Source of the DNA: JALYUM01 sp036688685
GTDB taxonomy: Bacteria > Pseudomonadota > Gammaproteobacteria > Burkholderiales > Burkholderiaceae_D
DNA length: 64,000 nucleotides
Assembly: GCF_036688685.1 (NCBI RefSeq)
Contig: NZ_JAQQPS010000002.1
Location: 303,960 to 367,959 of the forward strand
Reading direction: 5' to 3'
Part shown: one piece after another, positions 1 to 10,893 of the stretch
Layout: each line of letters begins with the position of its first letter
How positions within the stretch are numbered: the stretch's first letter is position 1
The notes under the pieces: generated by a model
What the model saw: only the letters and a program-made list of their open reading frames with translations
Told to the model about the DNA's origin: nothing
Database searches by the model: none
Made by a program: the position numbers and the translations under genes

Positions 1-1
1 C

Positions 2-472
2 GCATGCCGGTTTGACGACGCGGCCCGGCGCTTCGGCACCTGCTACCTTGGGTTCGACCTGACCGTCGCCTTCGCTGAATCGGTGCTCCACAATAAAGAA
101 CCAGATGCCAGTGGTTTTTTCGTGCCCGGCGCCGAGATCGATGCGTGTTTTGCACTCAGCTTCATGGGAAGCGGTCTGAAGCTTGCGAAATTATATGGCG
201 CTGCTTTGCTGCGACTCGGCGGCAACGGCGAACTCAGTGGTACCGGGGATTACACGCTGCCGCAGGCCTGGGCCAGCGCGTTGGTAGCGCATCCCGCCGG
301 TATCGACGGTTTTATCTACATGTCACGTCGCGTCAACGATGCGCCCGCCGTCGTGCTGATCGAACGCGATGCGCAACAGCCACTTGCCATGCAGATGGCG
401 CAGGATGTCGCGCTGTTCGACCATATCGATTATCTCGCCACGGTGGCAGCGCTGGGCGTCACGCTGATCTAG
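2..472 (+). CDS. RES domain-containing protein (5' end outside window)
   Basis: This is the C-terminal 156 residues of a RES-family protein; the reading frame is open to the window edge, so the start lies upstream. The visible part begins with a motif of the type RFDDaaRRFGTcYLG followed by FAES, which is the N-terminal half of the RES fold, and ends about 10 residues after a conserved hydrophobic core. RES proteins are typically the toxin of Xre-RES toxin-antitoxin pairs and degrade NAD+ (family knowledge). The antitoxin gene, if present, would lie immediately upstream and is not visible, so toxin function is inferred only from the domain. Confidence 0.75.
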   Translation, partial: ACRFDDAARRFGTCYLGFDLTVAFAESVLHNKEPDASGFFVPGAEIDACFALSFMGSGLKLAKLYGAALLRLGGNGELSGTGDYTLPQAWASALVAHPAGIDGFIYMSRRVNDAPAVVLIERDAQQPLAMQMAQDVALFDHIDYLATVAALGVTLI

Positions 473-676
473 CTGGTTTAACTTTGCCGCAGTGCGTTGT
501 CGGGCAGCCATCAAACCAGCCAAGGTCGCACCTTGCGATGGCGGACGCGCGCAGCCTGATGACTGACAAATGAAAATGCTGACGTTTGCAGGCCGTCTGC
601 CCATATCATGTGTGCAGCAAGTCAGCCGCGGCGAATCGGCCGGCTGTCCCACCACTTTTGCAACACAAGGACCGTA

Positions 677-1441
677 ATGAATTTGCAACGCCCGTTTTCC
701 CGTTTGCCCCTTGTCTCCTTCATCCTCATTCTCGTCAACGTTCTGTTGTTTGTATTCGAACTGACGCGCGGCGTCAGTGCGCTCAAGCCGGCCACCGCCG
801 ACATGATCGGCTGGGGCGCCAACGTGGCGGCGCTGACCCTGAATGGCGATGGCTGGCGCCTGTTGAGCAGCATGTTCCTGCACATCGGCCTGATCCACAT
901 CGCTTTCAATATGTACATGCTGTTCGCGTTCGGGCCGCTCGTCGAAGACCGCTTCGGTAGCGCGCGCTTTATCCTGGTGTACTTTTTGTCGGGCCTGTTC
1001 GGCAGCCTGGTGAGTGCAGAATGGCATGCCTCCCAGAACCAGGTCGTGGTAGCGGCGGGCGCGTCGGGTGCGCTGATGGGGATATCCGGGGCGTATGTCG
1101 GCCACTGGCTGGTGGCCCGGGGACGCGAAGGGATGCAGGAGGAATTGAACATGCGGCCGCTGGCGCAGACGATTGGCCTGAATCTCGTGCTCGGCTTCAT
1201 CAATCCGGGCGTGGACAATGCCTGTCACGTCGGTGGCTTGATCAGTGGCGTCGTGTTGGGGGGTGCGTTCGCGCTGGGTAGTTTCGAGCGCAGCAAGCTG
1301 AAACGTGTGGTGGCCAGTACGGTGATTTCGGTCCTAAGCCTGGGCGTCATTTACGCCGTGCTGCAGCGTCCGACGACGCCGGAAATGCAGTTGCTCGGCG
1401 ACGAGATTCGGGACATGCAGGCGGCGCGGGCGCCGCAATAA
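677..1441 (+). CDS. Rhomboid family intramembrane serine protease
   Basis: The predicted 254-residue membrane protein carries the rhomboid signatures: HxxxxHxxxN at H69/H74/N78 in the second membrane segment, the catalytic serine in GASG (S130) and the catalytic histidine in HVGG (H184). About six hydrophobic segments are visible. Rhomboids cleave transmembrane substrates within the bilayer; the substrate cannot be told from sequence. The ATG at 677 is chosen because an AAGGA ribosome-binding site sits just upstream and the preceding in-frame residues are not hydrophobic. It stands alone, with a RES gene upstream and tRNA-Pro on the other strand downstream. Confidence 0.9.
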   Translation: MNLQRPFSRLPLVSFILILVNVLLFVFELTRGVSALKPATADMIGWGANVAALTLNGDGWRLLSSMFLHIGLIHIAFNMYMLFAFGPLVEDRFGSARFILVYFLSGLFGSLVSAEWHASQNQVVVAAGASGALMGISGAYVGHWLVARGREGMQEELNMRPLAQTIGLNLVLGFINPGVDNACHVGGLISGVVLGGAFALGSFERSKLKRVVASTVISVLSLGVIYAVLQRPTTPEMQLLGDEIRDMQAARAPQ

Positions 1442-1586
1442 ACGAGGCCTTGGCGTACTTGTGGGCCGTACCGGAAACCGGCGCTGAGCGCGCTGACGTC
1501 GACGTCGAACCAGTGACACGGTAAGTGACCAGAAAGAAAAAAGAGCTAGCAGCTTGCGCCACTAACTCTTTGATTTCATAAAACTT

Positions 1587-1663
1587 TGGTCGGGGCGAGA
1601 AGATTCGAACTTCCGACCCCGTGCACCCCATGCACGTACGCTACCAGGCTGCGCTACGCCCCG
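1587..1663 (-). tRNA. tRNA-Pro (anticodon GGG)
   Basis: A complete cloverleaf can be drawn on the minus strand. The 7-bp acceptor stem is CGGGGCG/CGCCCCG, the D stem is GCGC/GCGT, the anticodon stem is CGTGC/GCACG with loop ATGGGGT giving anticodon GGG, the T-loop is TTCGAAT, the discriminator is A and the CCA is encoded. This reads CCC/CCU proline codons. Confidence 0.95.
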
Positions 1664-1772
1664 ACTGGGTGAAAATTATACCAGAGCGTTTGCACAACGT
1701 TGCTGGTTTTGCAGCGGTTTTTTTCGTGCCGGTTTCGGCCGGCGCCGTATGATCGAATAGCGAGCGCCAACT

Positions 1773-4547
1773 TCACTTCAATGCCAGCTGCAAGGCCCGT
1801 GCATCATCCGCTTGCGGAAACTTCATGTCGCCCTTTAGCAGCAGGTCGAGTTCCTTGCGCGCGCCATCGAGGTCGCCGGTTTTGTTCAGTCCCGCCGCCA
1901 GGTGGTAGCGGATATCCGGCGCGGTCGGCGCCATGGTGCTGGCCTTGCGCAAAGCCGCCACGCCGCGCGCAGCGTCGCCACGATCGACCAGGATCCAGCC
2001 CAGCGTGTCGAGAATCACCGGATTGTCCGGCGCCAGTTGCAACGCCGCCTCCGCGGTCTTCTGCGCGCGCGGATCGTTCAATTGTTGATAGGCCAGTGCC
2101 AGGTTGTTCAGCGCCGCAGCGTTGGCCGGGTCGCGCGCCAGCGTGGCCTCGATTTCCAGCGCCGCCTGTTTCGGCTGGCCATCGTTCATCAACAGGTCGG
2201 CCTTGTAGCGCCGCACCCGCACGTCGTCCGGCCGCTTCGCCAGCCAGGCGTCGATGCGGCGCCCCACGTCCGCGCGCTTGCCCACGCTGCGCTGCGCGTT
2301 GGCAGTCTTGATGAGCAGCTCGCTGGACGCGGTGATGCCGAGCGCTTTTTCAAACAGGGGCAAGGCCAGGGCCGCCTTGTTCTGACCCATCTGGATATCC
2401 GCTTCCAGCTGGTAGCCGGCCGACGCCTGCGGATGCTTGCGCTGCAGCCGGCCCGCTTCGATCAGGGCCAGGTCGGTCCAGCCCTTGCGCGCGTACAACT
2501 CGGCCAGCGCCAGTTGCGCGGCCGGAAAATCGGGCTGGATGGCAAGCGCCGTCTTGAGCGTGCCTTCGGCCGCGGCGGGGTTTTTCAGCAGCAGTTGCAA
2601 GGCGGCGATTTGCATCTGCACCTGCGCCGAGCGGGGCAGGGCGGCGGCGAGGGTGCTGTAGGTGGCCAGCGCGCCCGGCATGTCGCCGTTCGACAGCTGG
2701 CTCTTGCCCAGTAAATCGAGCAAATCCGGGTTGTCGGGGTGGGTCACCTGCAATTGGCGCGCCAGGGCCAGCGCCTTGTCGGACTGACGCGCCAGCAGGT
2801 ACTGGGCGATCAGGTTGACGGCCGGGCCGATGGCGGCGGGATTGACGGCGTTGGCGCGTTCCAGCCAGGCAGTCGCGTCCGCCGTCTTGTTTTCACTGTT
2901 CGACAAGGTCGCCAGCGCCGTCATCGCGTCGATGCCAGGCTTGTTGCGTTCCAGGAACGCCATCAGCTCGGCGCGCGCCTGGGCCGGGCGCTTGTCGTCC
3001 AGTTCCAGCTGGGCCAGATTGGCGCAGGCCGGGAAGTAGGCAGGATCGATGGCCATGGCCTTGTGGAAGGCCGCGCGCGCGGGCACGACCTGGTTCCTGG
3101 CCATCAGCACGATGCCCTTCAGATCCTGTACGGCGGCGTTGCCGGGCTGCGCCTGTTCCAGCTGGAGCAGGGCGTCCCACGCTTTGTCGATGTGCTGCAA
3201 GCCAAGCTCGGTGCGCACAAGGGTGAGACCGGCTTGCTGCGATTTCTTGTCGAGCTGGGTGGCGAGCACGAGGTCCGTGACCGCCTGCGCCGCTTGCCCC
3301 TTGCCCAGTTTGCTCATCGCGAGCGAGGTGCGCAAATTGGCCGCCGTCGGGTTGATCGCGCTGGCTTGTTCGAAATAGTTGGACGCGCTGTTGAAGTCGC
3401 GCACCTGCATCGAGGTTTCGCCGGCCAGGGCCAGCAACTGCACATCCTGCTGCGGGTTTTTCAGGGCCGGGGCCAGAACCACCAGCGCGTCGGGGCTGTG
3501 GCCGTTGCGCATCAGGGTAGAGGCCAGCATTTTGCGCGCTTGCAGGTGAGTCGGGTTCGCTTCCAGGTAGTGGCGCAGGTAGTTCTCGGCCTGGTGCAAG
3601 GCGCCCAGGTTCAGGCTGACCGCGCCCGCCAGCAGCAAACTGGGCATGTGCTCCGGCGCCACCCGCAGCACTTTCAGGATGCTGTCGCGCGCTTCGTCGT
3701 TCTTGCCCTGCGAAAGGTCGAGCAGCGCCTGCGTGTAGGTCACCAGCACACTGCCCGGCGTGATGGCGCGGGCCGTGTCGAGGTCGTGCTGGGCGATTGC
3801 GAAGTGGCCTTGCGCAATTTCCATGTAGGCCTTTTCGACGTGGGCCGAACGGTGCCATGGCTGGATCGCGATGACCTTGTTGTAGGCCGCCTGGGCTTCG
3901 GCGTTGCGCCCCTGCGCGCGCATCAGGTCGCCGTCGAACAGCAGGCTCTCGATGTCTTTCGGGGCGGCGATCAGCGCGCGATCGGCAAAGCGGCGCGCAG
4001 CGGGCATGTCGCCCATCACGGACGCAGCGCGGCCCAACCCCACCAGTGCCGGCGCATAGCGCGGATTGGTCTCGAGCACGCTCTGGTACAGGGCGATGGC
4101 GTCGCCAGGCTTGCCGAGCGCCAGCATGGCGTCGCCGCGCAGCTTGACGACCTCGGCGTCCAGGCTGGTGCCGGAGCCATCGATAGCTTTCTGAAATTGT
4201 CCCTGTAACAACAGCGCGCGCATCAGAACCGGGCGGGTGGCGGCGAGCGGCATGGCGTGTGCCATCGCGAGCCGCACTTCCTTTTCGGCGCTGGGCGCGT
4301 CGCCAATCTCGAGATAGACCTGGGCCAGCTGGAAGCGGGTGGCGGCATCATCGTTCGACAGCGCGATGGCATCCTTCAAGGCCACCACTGCGGCGGGCAA
4401 TTTGCCCTGCAATTGCAGTTGCGTCGCCTGGGTGCGCAACTCGCTCCCCGAGTGCGGGCCACAGGCGGCCAGCAAGCCGCCGAGCAGCGCGAACGATGCC
4501 AGGCTGACAACCCTGATGGCGATGCGGCGATGACATTTGGTATTCAC
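1773..4547 (-). CDS. prsT: PEP-CTERM system TPR-repeat lipoprotein (PrsT type)
   Basis: The protein of about 924 residues has an N-terminal lipoprotein signal (LLGGLLAAC, lipidated Cys near residue 29) and then an almost unbroken series of TPR helical repeats to the C-terminus. This length and architecture fit the PEP-CTERM/exosortase-associated TPR lipoprotein family. The GTG at 4547 is preferred over upstream in-frame starts because AGGA lies 7 bases before it and the signal peptide follows directly. Its divergent neighbour encodes a protein with a PEP-CTERM-like tail, which supports a role in biogenesis or sorting of such proteins with exopolysaccharide. No exosortase gene is in the window. 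Confidence 0.82.
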   Translation of the reverse strand: MNTKCHRRIAIRVVSLASFALLGGLLAACGPHSGSELRTQATQLQLQGKLPAAVVALKDAIALSNDDAATRFQLAQVYLEIGDAPSAEKEVRLAMAHAMPLAATRPVLMRALLLQGQFQKAIDGSGTSLDAEVVKLRGDAMLALGKPGDAIALYQSVLETNPRYAPALVGLGRAASVMGDMPAARRFADRALIAAPKDIESLLFDGDLMRAQGRNAEAQAAYNKVIAIQPWHRSAHVEKAYMEIAQGHFAIAQHDLDTARAITPGSVLVTYTQALLDLSQGKNDEARDSILKVLRVAPEHMPSLLLAGAVSLNLGALHQAENYLRHYLEANPTHLQARKMLASTLMRNGHSPDALVVLAPALKNPQQDVQLLALAGETSMQVRDFNSASNYFEQASAINPTAANLRTSLAMSKLGKGQAAQAVTDLVLATQLDKKSQQAGLTLVRTELGLQHIDKAWDALLQLEQAQPGNAAVQDLKGIVLMARNQVVPARAAFHKAMAIDPAYFPACANLAQLELDDKRPAQARAELMAFLERNKPGIDAMTALATLSNSENKTADATAWLERANAVNPAAIGPAVNLIAQYLLARQSDKALALARQLQVTHPDNPDLLDLLGKSQLSNGDMPGALATYSTLAAALPRSAQVQMQIAALQLLLKNPAAAEGTLKTALAIQPDFPAAQLALAELYARKGWTDLALIEAGRLQRKHPQASAGYQLEADIQMGQNKAALALPLFEKALGITASSELLIKTANAQRSVGKRADVGRRIDAWLAKRPDDVRVRRYKADLLMNDGQPKQAALEIEATLARDPANAAALNNLALAYQQLNDPRAQKTAEAALQLAPDNPVILDTLGWILVDRGDAARGVAALRKASTMAPTAPDIRYHLAAGLNKTGDLDGARKELDLLLKGDMKFPQADDARALQLALK

Positions 4548-4622
4548 TGAGCAATCCTGCAAGATAATTTCCGTATGACAATTTTGGGGCATCTTGCTGA
4601 CTGAGGGAAACAGAATTGGCAT

Positions 4623-4746
4623 CTAACTCTATAAATGACGTATTCAAACAACACCATTTTCGGGCCATGGGATATTTGAACCACAATAGTTTATTGCAGG
4701 AATTTTATATGCTATAAAGACAAGGCCCCCCATCCGGACCATTTAC
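4623..4746. other. Divergent AT-rich promoter region between prsT and the PEP-CTERM-like gene
   Basis: The region is clearly lower in GC than its surroundings and separates two genes transcribed away from each other. TATAAAGA-like and TTTATTG-like strings are present near 4690-4720, compatible with a promoter for the downstream gene, but no single -35/-10 pair stands out. Confidence 0.35.
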
Positions 4747-5523
4747 ATGAAATCAATTCTCGCATCCCTGTTACTCGCCGCCAGCAGCTTGCTGACGGTG
4801 CCATTCGCCAGCGCGGGTAGCATCGGCGACAACTACATCGGCGCGGGGTTCAGCCCGGTCGACGTGATCGGCAAGAGCACCTACGATATCGCGGGCGCGA
4901 CCATTGCCCGCATCGGCAGCGTGTTGACCATCACCATTGCGACCAACTTCGCCGGTCATGCGGGCATGGATTCAAACATCACTCCGGGCGGCATTGGCTA
5001 CGGCGACCTGTTCCTGGCGCAGGCGTGGAATCCGGCCGGCACCGCTGCATCGAGCTACAGCGCTGACGATGCCGCCCACGGCACCAAGTGGAGCTACGGT
5101 TTTGCACTGGATAACAATTTCAGTAACACCGGCGGCACGTTCAAACTGATGCAGCTGAACGGCACCACCAACGCCAGCAATATCATCAATTCGAATGAAG
5201 TCATCAAATGCAACAACTGTGATTACCGCAAAGGCCAGGCCACCCTGGTCAATGATGTGACGTCAAAGACGGTAAAAGATACCGGCTTGCTGGGCAGCTG
5301 GTCCGTCACGGCGGACAAGTCGATCCAGTTCACCATCGACGTCACGTCGAGCGATTTGCTGAACTTCTCGTCGTTTGCCATGCACTGGGGCGAAACCTGC
5401 CAGAACGACGTGATCGAAGGCGTGGTGCGCATGGTGCCGATTCCGGGCACCTTGCCGCTGCTGGGCCTGGGCCTGATGGCGATGCTGGGCATCGCGCGCC
5501 GCAACAAGGCAGCGCAGCGCTGA
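4747..5523 (+). CDS. Secreted protein with a variant PEP-CTERM sorting tail
   Basis: The 258-residue protein has an N-terminal signal peptide ending near SAG, a beta-rich, Asn/Gly/Thr-rich body, and a C-terminal tripartite tail: VPIPGTLPLLG, a hydrophobic stretch, and a basic ARRNK end (from about residue 230). This matches PEP-CTERM organisation except that the usual Glu of Pro-Glu-Pro is Ile and the second Pro is followed by Gly. Such proteins are exported, processed at the tail by an exosortase and released to the surface or exopolysaccharide matrix. Four cysteines in the mature part, including a CNNC pair, are notable. Specific function is unknown. Confidence 0.75.
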   Translation: MKSILASLLLAASSLLTVPFASAGSIGDNYIGAGFSPVDVIGKSTYDIAGATIARIGSVLTITIATNFAGHAGMDSNITPGGIGYGDLFLAQAWNPAGTAASSYSADDAAHGTKWSYGFALDNNFSNTGGTFKLMQLNGTTNASNIINSNEVIKCNNCDYRKGQATLVNDVTSKTVKDTGLLGSWSVTADKSIQFTIDVTSSDLLNFSSFAMHWGETCQNDVIEGVVRMVPIPGTLPLLGLGLMAMLGIARRNKAAQR

Positions 5524-5535
5524 TCCTGCCTGGAC

Positions 5536-5573
5536 AAAAAAAATGCGCCGGCTTGAACCGGCGCTTTTTTTTT
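5536..5573. terminator. Bidirectional rho-independent terminator
   Basis: A GCGCCGG/CCGGCGC stem (5545-5564) with a 6-base loop is flanked by an A-run on the left and nine T on the right. It can stop both the PEP-CTERM-like gene on the plus strand and the response-regulator operon on the minus strand, which converge here. Confidence 0.9.
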
Positions 5574-5598
5574 GTGCGCCTGCTTGTTACTTGTTTTG

Positions 5599-6006
5599 TT
5601 ATGCGCGGGCGTAATCCAGGTAGCGCTTGAGGAGCACATCGAGGGCGGCGATGGTCAGCGGTTTGGCGACGAACTCCTGCATTCCGGCCGCCAGGCAATC
5701 GGCCATGTCGTCCGGCTGGCCACCCACGCCGATGATCGGAATCGGCGTCAGGCCCAGTTTCTGTTCGTGCGCGCGCCACGCTTGCGTCGCTTCGCAACCA
5801 TTCATGAAAGGCATGGCGCGGTCCATCAGGACCAGGTCGAATGGACGCTTGTGCAGGGCGTCCAGGGCGCTCACGCCGTCGTTGGCCGCTTCGAAGCGGC
5901 AGCCGGCGCGGCCCAGTTGCAGACTGAGCAGTTCGCGCATCAGTTCAACGTCGTCGACGACCAGTACGAGTGGCGCCAGGACTGCAGATGGGGTTTGGGT
6001 GGTCAT
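5599..6006 (-). CDS. Stand-alone receiver-domain response regulator
   Basis: A single receiver domain of 135 residues with the acidic pair VVDD (residues 18-19), the phosphoacceptor Asp62 in LVLMDRAMP and the conserved Lys in VAKPL. There is no output domain, so it probably acts as a phosphate shuttle or protein-protein regulator. Its start overlaps the stop of the upstream REC-HD-GYP gene by 4 bases, so both are translationally coupled in one operon that begins with the hybrid kinase at 7032-10658. The segment normally reading ALTA after beta-4 is GVGG here. Confidence 0.85.
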   Translation of the reverse strand: MTTQTPSAVLAPLVLVVDDVELMRELLSLQLGRAGCRFEAANDGVSALDALHKRPFDLVLMDRAMPFMNGCEATQAWRAHEQKLGLTPIPIIGVGGQPDDMADCLAAGMQEFVAKPLTIAALDVLLKRYLDYARA

Positions 6007-7013
6007 TGTGCTGCTTCCTCAGGTGTGGCGTCGTTGTCGACATCCCACTGCGTTCTGATCTGCAGCAGGCGGGGCAAAATTTCATGGAATAGATCGACCA
6101 GCTTCGGCTCGAAATGGGTACCGCTGTTGGCGTCGATGTGGGCGCTGATGCGCTCGATGCTCCAGGCATCCTTGTAGGTGCGGCGCATCGACAGGGCGTC
6201 GAACACGTCGGCCAGCGCCACAATGCGCGCCGACTCGGGAATGGCAGTGCCGGCCAGGCCGTCCGGGTAACCCGAGCCGTCCCATTTTTCATGGTGGCGC
6301 AGCGACACTTCAGCGGCCAGCTGGAACACCGGGGCCTGGCTTTTGCCGAGGATGGCGGCGCCGATCGCAGGGTGGTTCCGCATCACCTCCCATTCCTGCG
6401 GCGTCAGGGGGCCGTCTTTGCGCAAAATCATTTGTGGCACGCCCAGCTTGCCTGTGTCGTGCATGGGGGCGGCCAGTTCCAGCTGGTGCGCGTCGTCTTC
6501 GTCCCAGCCGTAGGCCAGCGCCAGTTCGCGCGCAAAGGCGGCCATGCGCCAGATGTGGGCGCCGGTGTCGGTGTCGTTGTAGTGACCTGCATGGCCCAGC
6601 ATCAGAATGGCTTCGCGGTAGCTTTCCTCCAGCGCCGTGGCCTGCACGCGCGACAGGTGGGCGGCCACGCGCGCGCGCACCAGTCGCGGCGACACCGGCT
6701 TGATCAGGTAATCGCTGCAGCCGGCTTCGAAACCGGCCGCCTCCCGGCCCTGGTCGCGGTAACCGGTGACGAAAATGACCTGCATCTCGTGGGTGAGGTC
6801 GAGGTCCTTGATGCGCCGGCACAGTGCGACCCCGTCGGTATCGGGCAGGCCGATGTCGAGCAGCACCATGGCGGGACGGTGCTTGATGACCGCGGCCTGC
6901 GTTTCGGCGCCATTGCGCGCAAACACCAGCTTGTACTGGCCCTGCAGCGCGTCGCGCATGATAGCCAGGTTGCTCGGTTCGTCATCGACGATGAGGATGG
7001 TCGGTGCTTTCAT
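6003..7013 (-). CDS. Response regulator with HD-GYP c-di-GMP phosphodiesterase domain
   Basis: An N-terminal receiver domain (residues 5-120, phosphoacceptor Asp53 in LLDIGLPD, Lys105) is joined to an HD-GYP domain (about 135-320). The HD pair H185/D186 in MHDTGKLG and the intact HHExxDGxGYP motif (240-250) indicate an active c-di-GMP phosphodiesterase. It lies 18 bases downstream of the hybrid sensor kinase gene on the same strand, so the kinase is the likely phosphodonor. The circuit would change c-di-GMP levels, and so motility or biofilm state, in response to the kinase signal. Confidence 0.92.
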   Translation of the reverse strand: MKAPTILIVDDEPSNLAIMRDALQGQYKLVFARNGAETQAAVIKHRPAMVLLDIGLPDTDGVALCRRIKDLDLTHEMQVIFVTGYRDQGREAAGFEAGCSDYLIKPVSPRLVRARVAAHLSRVQATALEESYREAILMLGHAGHYNDTDTGAHIWRMAAFARELALAYGWDEDDAHQLELAAPMHDTGKLGVPQMILRKDGPLTPQEWEVMRNHPAIGAAILGKSQAPVFQLAAEVSLRHHEKWDGSGYPDGLAGTAIPESARIVALADVFDALSMRRTYKDAWSIERISAHIDANSGTHFEPKLVDLFHEILPRLLQIRTQWDVDNDATPEEAAQ

Positions 7014-7031
7014 GGTTCGCTCGGTTCCGGG

Positions 7032-10658
<3,627 letters not shown>

Positions 10659-10893
10659 GAGGTCACTCTAGACGGAATGCATAGGGCTGTCGACTGAATC
10701 ATGTTTCTGAGAAACTACCAGTTACGTTTAATTTTGCTTGTTGGTTTTTTTGCGCCGGGCTGCGCGCACGCGTGCGGACCGTGCGCCATCGGCGTTGCTT
10801 GTGTGATGGTCGTTTAAAATTCGGAAAATCCAGCAAGCGCATGCTTATCCGCAACGCGATGTGTTATCTTCAGGCATCTTTCCCCTGGCGCAT
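10659..10893. other. Divergent intergenic region between two hybrid kinase genes
   Basis: This 235-bp stretch carries the promoters for both kinase clusters. AT-rich strings lie around 10725-10750 and 10810-10825. No convincing inverted repeat or terminator was found. Confidence 0.4.

Noticed and set aside
4548..4622. Extended start for the TPR lipoprotein
   Set aside because: The added 25 residues are not signal-like and would put the lipobox too far in; AGGA fits the GTG at 4547.
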